From Pseudorhizobium banfieldiae (GTDB lineage Bacteria > Pseudomonadota > Alphaproteobacteria > Rhizobiales > Rhizobiaceae), in assembly GCF_000967425.1 (NCBI RefSeq), contig NZ_FO082820.1, forward strand, positions 2,046,001 through 2,110,000: DNA of 64,000 bases, written 5' to 3'. The translations under genes were made by a program, and so were the position numbers. Below are positions 58,062-64,000 of the stretch, in pieces (position 1 is the stretch's first letter; each line of letters opens with the position of its first letter). The notes beneath the pieces were generated by a model that made no database searches, had not been told where the DNA came from, and was given only the letters and a program-made list of their open reading frames with translations.

Positions 58062-58798
58062 GCAGCGCGGCGCTCTTTCTCGATCGCGGCGAAGGCCGCG
58101 TTGAGCGCTGCCATACGTTCATTCGCCGCGGCATGCAATGCTGCCGGCACGCCGCGTGCGATCAGACGGTCGGGATGATGCTCAGAAGCCAGGCGGCGAT
58201 AGATCCGACGAATCTCGGAGAGTTCGTCGGTCGGCGACACGCCAAGCACCAGATAGGGATCGCGCCCTTCCAGATGCACGTGACGGGCCATGATCCTCCG
58301 GAAATGCTCCTCGTCGATCCGGAAGATCTCCGCGATCCGCGCCAGGAAGGCTAGCTCCCCTTCATGCATCAAGCCATCGGCCTTGGCGATATGAAACAGG
58401 CCGTCGATGACGTTCTCGAGCATCGGGCAGTTCTCGTCACCACTGCCGCAGAGGTTGGCGAGCTTGGAGGCATAGGCTTCGAAGCCCGCGATGTCCTGGC
58501 GCGCCAAATTGTAGAGGCGCGCAACGTTGCGAGCCTCTTCTTCGGGAAAATCAAAGATTTGTCGGAACGCGTCCACTTCCTTTTCGGTCACCACGCCGTC
58601 TGCCTTCGCCATCTTGGCGGAGAGTGCAATGATGGCGACCGAGAACGACACCTGGCGCCGCGTCTCGGGATCACCTTCGAAAAGTGTCCGGATTGCTTCG
58701 ACCACGCGCCCGAGCGCACTTCCGGCCGTATCGCCGATTGCACCGAGGAGCCGATCCCAAAGGGAGGAAATCTGGAAGCAGGAAAAATCGAAGAACAT
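58058..58798 (-). CDS. TerB-DnaJ domain protein (DjlA-like)
   Basis: This 246-residue protein has a TerB-like helical domain at about residues 45-170 (VSFSVAIIALSAKMAKADGV, then ENVIDGLFHIAKADGLMHEG) and a C-terminal J domain at about 175-240 with HPD in RRLASEHHPDRLIARGVP. J domains stimulate Hsp70 (DnaK) ATPase activity. Unlike DjlA, no clear membrane span precedes the TerB part. The ATG has a weak ribosome-binding site, but no other in-frame start fits. It overlaps the amidase gene by four bases, forming a two-gene unit. Confidence 0.88.
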   Translation of the reverse strand: MFFDFSCFQISSLWDRLLGAIGDTAGSALGRVVEAIRTLFEGDPETRRQVSFSVAIIALSAKMAKADGVVTEKEVDAFRQIFDFPEEEARNVARLYNLARQDIAGFEAYASKLANLCGSGDENCPMLENVIDGLFHIAKADGLMHEGELAFLARIAEIFRIDEEHFRRIMARHVHLEGRDPYLVLGVSPTDELSEIRRIYRRLASEHHPDRLIARGVPAALHAAANERMAALNAAFAAIEKERRAA

Positions 58799-59200
58799 AC
58801 GACAAATGACCAGATTACGGGCTCGGGTGCAAGATTGTCGGGTACCCTGAAAAGATTAAACTATGTTCATCTTTCCCGAACAGTACGCCTGAATTCCCCC
58901 GTCTCTGCCACTTCACTTTCATGCATGGTTTCTAATTTTCGCTCGGCAGAAGGTCTACGTGTTCAATGTGGAACTCTTGCGTTTCCCGACATACCTGCCT
59001 TTCGAACATGTACTACGGTGTTTATCCACAGCCGGATTTCCCGCCGCCCGGGTTGAATCGATTAGATCGAAACGTCCGCCTCGCAAGACCTGGCGAACAG
59101 GCGGAAATATCGGTTTTTCTTGAATAAATCCCTTTACAGCCCCTTCGCTCTGCTCCATCCATTGCCCACTGCGGTCGAAGGCGATTGAAGGGAGAAGGCG
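58799..59200. other. 402-base divergent gap between the TerB-DnaJ and phosphofructokinase genes
   Basis: No gene could be supported. It is AT-richer than its surroundings and should carry both promoters. It contains one perfect DnaA box, TTATCCACA (59022-59030). A 43-codon frame ending near 59057 has no ribosome-binding site. GAAGGGAGAAGGCG at the right end is the ribosome-binding site of the phosphofructokinase gene. Confidence 0.5.
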
Positions 59201-60412
59201 ATGGCGAAACAAAAAGTGGCGATGCTGACTGCGGGCGGACTCGCTCCATGCCTGTCATCAGCCGTCGGTGGATTGATCGAGCGCTACACTGATATTGCGC
59301 CGGAGATCGAACTGATCGCCTACCGGTCCGGCTACCAGGGCCTGCTCAAGGGCGACCGGATCGACATCACCACGGACATCCGCGAGCGCGCCCATCTGCT
59401 TCATCGCTATGGCGGGTCACCGATCGGCAACAGCCGGGTCAAACTCACCAATGCGGCGGACTGCGTGAAGCGCGGCCTTGTCAAGGAAGGCGCCAACCCG
59501 CTGCAGGTCGCAGCCGACCGCCTTGCCGAAGACGGCATCACCATTCTCCACACCATTGGCGGCGACGACACCAACACGACGGCCGCGGATCTCGCCGCAT
59601 ACCTCGCCGGCAATGGTTACGACCTGACCGTGGTCGGACTGCCGAAAACGGTTGACAACGACATTGTGCCGATCCGGCAGTCACTGGGCGCATGGACGGC
59701 TGCGGAAGTCGGTGCCCATTTCTTCGACCATGTCAGCAATGAGCAGAGTGCCGCACCGCGAACGCTCGTTATCCATGAAGTCATGGGCCGGCATTGCGGA
59801 TGGCTGACAGCGGCGACGGCGCGTAAGTACATCCAGCGTACCGAGCACAATGAATATGTCGAGCAGTTGATGATGAACACGTCGATGAAGAACATCGACG
59901 GCATTTACCTGCCGGAAATGGCCTTCGATCTCGAAGCGGAGGCAGACCGCCTGCGCCGGATCATGGATGAGCGGGGCTACGTAACGCTCTTCGTCTCCGA
60001 AGGCGCCTGCCTCGACGCCATCGTGACAGAGCGCGAAGCATCCGGCGAAGAGGTCAAGCGCGACGCATTCGGCCACGTGAAGATCGACACGATCAATGTC
60101 GGCAACTGGTTCCAGAAGCACTTCGCATCCCTTCTCCATGCGGAACGCTCTATGGTTCAGAAGTCGGGCTACTTCGCCCGCTCGGCACCCGCCAATTCCG
60201 GCGACCTGCGCCTCATCCAGAGCATGGTGGACCTTGCGGTCGATAGTGCGCTGGACAAGGTCTCCGGCGTGACGGGTCACGACGAGGACCAGGGCGGGCG
60301 GTTGAGGACGATCGAATTTCCCCGAATTAAGGGTGGAAAACACTTCGATCTCTCGGCAAAATGGTTTGGCGAGGTCATGGATTTCATCGGTCAGCCTTTC
60401 CGGGCCGCCTGA
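59201..60412 (+). CDS. pfp: Pyrophosphate--fructose 6-phosphate 1-phosphotransferase
   Basis: This 403-residue PfkA-family enzyme uses pyrophosphate rather than ATP. The N-terminal loop is MLTAGGLAPCLSSAVGGLIE at 8-27, and the catalytic segment is TIGGDDTNTTAADLAAYLAG with GGDD at 120-123, where a second Asp in place of the ATP-type Gly is the hallmark of PPi use. The substrate motif PKTVDNDIVPI follows at 148. The reaction is reversible and so serves glycolysis and gluconeogenesis. Strong GAAGGGAGAAG precedes the ATG. The lysE gene starts 36 bases after its stop on the same strand. Confidence 0.93.
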   Translation: MAKQKVAMLTAGGLAPCLSSAVGGLIERYTDIAPEIELIAYRSGYQGLLKGDRIDITTDIRERAHLLHRYGGSPIGNSRVKLTNAADCVKRGLVKEGANPLQVAADRLAEDGITILHTIGGDDTNTTAADLAAYLAGNGYDLTVVGLPKTVDNDIVPIRQSLGAWTAAEVGAHFFDHVSNEQSAAPRTLVIHEVMGRHCGWLTAATARKYIQRTEHNEYVEQLMMNTSMKNIDGIYLPEMAFDLEAEADRLRRIMDERGYVTLFVSEGACLDAIVTEREASGEEVKRDAFGHVKIDTINVGNWFQKHFASLLHAERSMVQKSGYFARSAPANSGDLRLIQSMVDLAVDSALDKVSGVTGHDEDQGGRLRTIEFPRIKGGKHFDLSAKWFGEVMDFIGQPFRAA

Positions 60413-60448
60413 TAGACCTACCTCCGACAGAAGCCTCGGGAGGACGCA

Positions 60449-61084
60449 ATGACGATCGAAACATGGATAGCCTTTTGCGCTGCCACGTTGGCGTTCGTCC
60501 TCCTGCCCGGCCCGCTCGCAAGCCTGGTCGCCCGCTACGCCCTGCACAAGGGCCGCTGGACCGCACTGGTCACCGTTCCTGCGGTGTCACTGGGGTTGGG
60601 TGCAGCCTTCGCAGTTGCGGGACTTCCCATCCTGATTGTCGCCACGGCGCTGCCCGGCGCAGTCGAGCCTCTCGCCTGGCTCGGCCTTGCCTATCTTATG
60701 CTCTATACCGTCTGGTCCTTCCAGGAGCCGGCAGCCCGCGGACCGCGTGCGGCCAATGACAACCTCCCGGAACAGGAGCGGCTCGCGACATTCGTTCATC
60801 TGCTGGGCGTTCCCCTCAGGACGGCGCGCTATGTCGTGGCGCTGGCTGCCCTGCTCGTCCAGTTTGCTGGAGCGGTGTCGGGCAATATGGCGGTGCTGAT
60901 GGAGATGCAGGCGGTGTTCCTGATCGCAGCGGCGACCGGATGCCTCGTCCATGTGATCTATCCCGGTTGGGTGCTCGAGCGCATTCGCCGGCCCGCCTTG
61001 CCGGGACCAGCCTCGCACAAGATGCACACGCGATTTATCGCACGGCGTGCCGTGACCGCCGGTTATCGGCGTATTGCCGCCTGA
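60449..61084 (+). CDS. LysE/RhtB family amino acid exporter
   Basis: This 211-residue protein with five to six membrane spans has the family opening FVLLPGPLASLVARYALHKG near residue 16 and TVPAVSLGLGAAFAVAGLPI. The central loop is hydrophilic (SFQEPAARGPRAANDNLPEQ) and the C-terminal half has GNMAVLMEMQAVFLIAAATG. The family exports amino acids or related small molecules; the substrate is not known. GGGAGGACGCA precedes the ATG. It may be cotranscribed with the phosphofructokinase gene. Confidence 0.88.
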   Translation: MTIETWIAFCAATLAFVLLPGPLASLVARYALHKGRWTALVTVPAVSLGLGAAFAVAGLPILIVATALPGAVEPLAWLGLAYLMLYTVWSFQEPAARGPRAANDNLPEQERLATFVHLLGVPLRTARYVVALAALLVQFAGAVSGNMAVLMEMQAVFLIAAATGCLVHVIYPGWVLERIRRPALPGPASHKMHTRFIARRAVTAGYRRIAA

Positions 61085-61177
61085 TATCTTGCCCGCTCCG
61101 GGCCAATCAGTTAATGAAATTGTCAGTTCGGCGACGTCGGGGCGGCGGGGGACGACAAGAATGATGGAAGCGACCCA

Positions 61178-62221
61178 ATGGCGATCAACCGATTTCTGAG
61201 CCGCACGGCACTGGCCACCCTTGCCGTAACGGCGGCGCTTGCAGGCTGTTCCAGCGTCGAACCTTCGCCCGGCAAGACGGTGCGAGTGGGCATACCCTCC
61301 CCCGACGATGGGACCCCGGCTCCGACACTTGATACCGCGCAGGCGACGAGCGAAGTCGCAGCCGCCTCCGAGGGGGCGGCCATGCCCGACGCACCTCTGG
61401 CCAAGACCGGACGCATTCATATAGCCGTACCCGACAGCCCTTCCGTCGCCTCGATCCAGACCGCAGCAATGGCCTCGCCGGAGATGGCTCCCCAGGTTGC
61501 CTATGCCGCCATCAATCCGGTCGCCGCAACGACAGCTGCCGCAGCCCTGCAGACGGTAGCGCTTCCGGCCGGTCAGGCTGTCGGCGCTTCAACGGCGAAC
61601 CTGCTTGCGCCACCCGCTTCCGCCGAGCCGTTGGCCGCCGCGACGCCCGAGGTTAGCAACCAGGCCTTGGCGGCGGATGAAGACGATCTGACGCCGGACA
61701 TGCAGGCGCTGCAGGCGGCGACCCCGATCCCGCGGCCGGACATCACCGCGACTGCCTATGCCGCGCAGCCCTCTCAGCCGGCTGCTCTTGCAACGCTGCA
61801 GGCCGTTGACACCCGCACGCAGTTCCCGCCCGCACCCGGCGAACCTCTGCCCGGCACGGCCTCCGCGAGCCCGCCGGAGATTTCTGCGCTCATCAAGCGC
61901 TATGCCGGAATCTATGGGGTTCCCGAATCCCTCATCCATCGCGTCGTGCACCGGGAGAGCCGCTACAACCCCAAGGCCTACCACAAGAACGGCTACTGGG
62001 GTCTCATGCAGATCAAGTACGCGACGGCAAAGTCCATGGGCTATTCCGGTCCGCCGGAAGGCCTGCTCGACGCCGAGACGAACATCAAGTACGCGACAAA
62101 GTACCTGCGCGGCGCCTGGCTCGTGGCCGACAACAGCAACGACAATGCGATCCGCCTATACGCGCGTGGCTACTACTACGACGCCAAGCGCAAGGGCATG
62201 CTGCACGTCCTGCAGCAGTAG
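61178..62221 (+). CDS. Lytic transglycosylase lipoprotein, SLT domain
   Basis: This 347-residue protein has a lipoprotein signal peptide with lipobox LAGC (TALATLAVTAALAGC), an Ala/Pro/Thr-rich disordered region at about 30-220, and a C-terminal SLT domain. The catalytic Glu260 is in LIHRVVHRESRYNPKAYHKN, followed by GYWGLMQIKYATAKSMGYSG, LLDAETNIKYATKYLRGAWL and LYARGYYYDAKRKG. It cuts glycan strands at the membrane. The domain is of the same type as the 181-residue enzyme at 56.5 kb, but anchoring and linker differ. It converges on the beta-lactamase-like gene with no gap: the stops form TAGCTA. Confidence 0.9.
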   Translation: MAINRFLSRTALATLAVTAALAGCSSVEPSPGKTVRVGIPSPDDGTPAPTLDTAQATSEVAAASEGAAMPDAPLAKTGRIHIAVPDSPSVASIQTAAMASPEMAPQVAYAAINPVAATTAAAALQTVALPAGQAVGASTANLLAPPASAEPLAAATPEVSNQALAADEDDLTPDMQALQAATPIPRPDITATAYAAQPSQPAALATLQAVDTRTQFPPAPGEPLPGTASASPPEISALIKRYAGIYGVPESLIHRVVHRESRYNPKAYHKNGYWGLMQIKYATAKSMGYSGPPEGLLDAETNIKYATKYLRGAWLVADNSNDNAIRLYARGYYYDAKRKGMLHVLQQ

Positions 62222-63559
62222 CTATTCACCGAGCCGGACGACCTCTCGCACGAGGCGGAGGACGTCATAGCCGTCGCGCCGCGGCGTGAGCCCAAGCCGG
62301 ACCACTGCGATGTTGCGCGAAGGCATCACCGCGATTGTCTGGCCGTCATGTCCCTGCAGGAAGAATGTGTCGCCAGGAAGTCCCGCCGCATCTCTTCCAG
62401 CCAGCCAGGTCTGCATCCTCGAGTAGCGACCTTCCGAAGTGGCGTTGGGCACCGACATCTGTTCAACGAACCCCTCCGGAAGCAGGCGCTCGCCACGCCA
62501 GACGCCATCCTGAAGCAGGAAGAGCGCAAAGCGCGCCCAGTCCCTCGCCGTCGCATACATGTAGGAACTGCCGACGAAGGTTCCCGCAGCATCCGCTTCC
62601 ATGACCGCGCTCTCCATGCCCAATGGATCGAAGAGCGCTTCGCGCGGATAGGCCAGCGCCACGGATGGCGTTCCGGCACGGTCCATCCAGATGCGCGAGA
62701 TCAGCACTGCGCTCCCGGAGGAATAGTTGAAGCGCGTGCCCGGCTCGGCCACCAGCGGCGCATCGGCGGCGAAGGCTGCCATGTCCGGCTCCAGGTACAG
62801 CATGCGCGTCACGTCGGTGACAGCGCCATAGTTCTCGTTGGAGGCCAGACCATCCTCCATGGCCAGCAACTGCGCGAGTGTGATCTCGCCCCGTTCGTCG
62901 CCGCGCCACTGCGGAAGGAGCGCCCTATCGGACAGCGAAAGGCGTCCTTGCCAGATCAGCGTGCCGACGATGGCCGCATTGACCGTCTTCGTCATCGACC
63001 AGCCGAGCAGCGGCGTCTCAGGCGAGAAGCCCTGCCCATAGACTTCTCCCGCGACTTTGCCGTTCCTGACCACGACGACGGCCCGCATGCCTGGGCCAGT
63101 TAAAGCACTGTCAGAGAGAAGCCTCGCAATCGCCGGATCCAGCTCAACTTGTTCTCCGGCGGGCCAGGGAGTTGGTGCATCCGATAGCGCAGCCGCCGGG
63201 TTCAGCAGGGAAAGGTCCGAAACCTCGCCTTCCGGCGCCACAGCGCATCCGAGCCCGTCGCGGTAGACCGCCTCGTTGGCGGCAAACAGCCCGAGCAGCA
63301 ACGCCCTCACCCGCCGCTCCGTCCCATCCACCTCCATCAGCCGCAGCAGCGGATGCCCAGGGGCCTGGACGTCGACGGCAAGCACATCTTCGGCGTCGCG
63401 CCCGGCAATGAACAGGTTCGAGCAGACGATCTTCGCCGAATATCCGGCTCCCACACGAAGCAAGGCCGGTGGTGCGAGGTAGAGCCAGAGCGCAACGCCC
63501 GCCACCACAAGGACAGCCAACACGCCGACAATCTTCCCCACCTGACGCAGACGTCGCAT
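62222..63559 (-). CDS. Serine beta-lactamase-like hydrolase (class C fold)
   Basis: This 445-residue membrane-anchored protein has a hydrophobic span at residues 9-28 (KIVGVLAVLVVAGVALWLYL). The Beta-lactamase family domain follows from about 140: Ser188-MT-Lys191 in PLLGWSMTKTVNAAIVGTLI, then FNYSSGSAVLISRIW and the terminal GHDGQTIAVMPSRNIAVVRL. These are the nucleophile, tyrosine and third active-site motifs of class C beta-lactamases and esterases. ATG 63559 (MRRLRQVG) has GGAGGCG upstream; a frame to 63769 would overlap btaA. Whether it is a penicillin-binding esterase or a true beta-lactamase cannot be decided. It is divergent from btaA. Confidence 0.88.
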   Translation of the reverse strand: MRRLRQVGKIVGVLAVLVVAGVALWLYLAPPALLRVGAGYSAKIVCSNLFIAGRDAEDVLAVDVQAPGHPLLRLMEVDGTERRVRALLLGLFAANEAVYRDGLGCAVAPEGEVSDLSLLNPAAALSDAPTPWPAGEQVELDPAIARLLSDSALTGPGMRAVVVVRNGKVAGEVYGQGFSPETPLLGWSMTKTVNAAIVGTLIWQGRLSLSDRALLPQWRGDERGEITLAQLLAMEDGLASNENYGAVTDVTRMLYLEPDMAAFAADAPLVAEPGTRFNYSSGSAVLISRIWMDRAGTPSVALAYPREALFDPLGMESAVMEADAAGTFVGSSYMYATARDWARFALFLLQDGVWRGERLLPEGFVEQMSVPNATSEGRYSRMQTWLAGRDAAGLPGDTFFLQGHDGQTIAVMPSRNIAVVRLGLTPRRDGYDVLRLVREVVRLGE

Positions 63560-63639
63560 CCATCGCCTCCTCTTCTGCCGCGACATGCAAGCAGCAAACG
63601 TTCTCCGGCGAAAGGTGCCTCGGAAGTTAGCCACAGGGG

Positions 63640-63657
63640 CCGTCATCAACCTGTTGC
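63640..63657 (+). promoter_or_regulatory. Possible Pho box upstream of btaA
   Basis: CCGTCAT-CAAC-CTGTTGC fits the 7-4-7 layout of the PhoB box (CTGTCAT repeats), with about ten of fourteen consensus positions. A -10-like ACTAAT lies eight bases downstream, at the spacing expected of a Pho-activated promoter. It is 44 bases before the btaA start. The second half-site is weak. Confidence 0.45.
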
Positions 63658-63700
63658 ACGCGCGGACTAATGGACGGCATCGCCAAGGGTGGGGATAGAG

Positions 63701-64000
63701 ATGACCCATGTAACGCACGAACCAGGCTTTGTTCGCAACAGGCGGCTCAGGGACGCGCTCCTTCAGCACGGCCCCCTCAGCCGGAAGGGCTTTTCAGAGC
63801 GACTGTTCGGCATTCTGTTCTCAGGTCTCGTCTACCCGCAGATCTGGGAAGACCCAGACGTGGACATGGCGGCGATGGAGGTGACATCCGGCCACCGTCT
63901 CGTCACCATCGGCTCTGGTGGCTGCAACGTCCTCGCCTATCTCAGCCAGTCACCCGGCCGGATCGATGTGGTGGATCTCAACCTGCACCACATCGCGCTC
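63701..64000 (+). CDS. btaA: BtaA-type S-adenosylmethionine:diacylglycerol 3-amino-3-carboxypropyltransferase, N-terminal part
   Basis: The first 100 codons of a DUF3419-family protein run off the right edge. The sequence LFSGLVYPQIWEDPDVDMAA near residue 41 and LVTIGSGGCNVLAYLSQSPG near 68, a SAM-binding glycine loop, are typical of BtaA. With BtaB it makes the betaine lipid DGTS, which replaces phospholipids during phosphate starvation in Sinorhizobium meliloti. GGGGATAGAG precedes the ATG. A possible Pho box lies upstream. The C-terminus and any btaB gene are beyond the window. Confidence 0.85.
   Translation, partial: MTHVTHEPGFVRNRRLRDALLQHGPLSRKGFSERLFGILFSGLVYPQIWEDPDVDMAAMEVTSGHRLVTIGSGGCNVLAYLSQSPGRIDVVDLNLHHIAL

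Noticed and set aside
58364..59056. Plus-strand frame across the TerB-DnaJ gene into the gap
   Set aside because: Most is antisense to a gene with an HPD motif; the 43-codon tail in the gap has no ribosome-binding site.

Overview
This is a GC-rich chromosomal segment from an alphaproteobacterium, most likely a member of the Rhizobiaceae (Rhizobium/Agrobacterium/Sinorhizobium group). The case rests on the division and cell-wall (dcw) cluster with an FtsZ carrying a long Pro/Ala/Gln-rich linker, a lone pyrophosphate-dependent phosphofructokinase, a BtaA-type betaine-lipid enzyme, a meso-DAP-type MurE and a DUF1127 protein followed by anti-Shine-Dalgarno hairpins. All of this is inferred from reading the sequence; no database search was run.

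Layout. Positions 1-7.0 kb (minus strand) hold an AsmA-like protein cut by the window edge, a D-lactate dehydrogenase-like flavoprotein and an RND efflux pump (permease plus fusion protein). A UvrD helicase at 7.3-9.8 kb faces an orphan, visibly lower-GC gene (9.8-11.2 kb) that carries a PD-(D/E)XK nuclease signature and looks horizontally acquired. From 11.4 to 14.3 kb an XRE/MmyB-type regulator is divergent from a SnoaL-like gene across a perfect palindrome and is followed by an ABM monooxygenase and an M20 amidohydrolase. From 14.3 to 30 kb come general housekeeping genes: an L,D-transpeptidase, a YeeE/TsuA sulfur transporter, PncA, AzlCD, an aminopeptidase P, DUF1127 with two CCUCCUCCC-type hairpins, PrmA, SCO1, a lone CheW, a secreted small protein, an FAD dehydrogenase, CreA, an epsilon-like exonuclease and LigA.

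From 27.8 to 53.3 kb almost everything is on the minus strand. In transcription order it reads mraZ-rsmH-ftsL-ftsI-murE-murF-mraY-murD-ftsW-murG-murC-murB, terminator, ddl-ftsQ-ftsA-ftsZ, lpxC, terminator, bamD-recN-ligA. Most junctions overlap by 1-13 bases or lie within a few bases. Upstream of mraZ, four ATGGG repeats at exact 10-bp spacing sit on a candidate promoter and look like an MraZ operator. A CtrA-like TTAACCAT site lies upstream of ddl, which a terminator separates from murB.

Beyond the cluster lie RNase P RNA (rnpB), two tandem DAO-type FAD oxidoreductases, a lytic transglycosylase, an AmpD-type amidase, a TerB-DnaJ protein, PPi-phosphofructokinase, a LysE exporter, a second (lipoprotein) lytic transglycosylase, a serine beta-lactamase-like hydrolase and the start of btaA with a possible Pho box. 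Much of the window therefore concerns making, cross-linking and remodelling peptidoglycan and dividing the cell. The accessory parts are the orphan nuclease-like gene and the small XRE-regulated locus. No tRNA, rRNA, insertion sequence or CRISPR array was seen.
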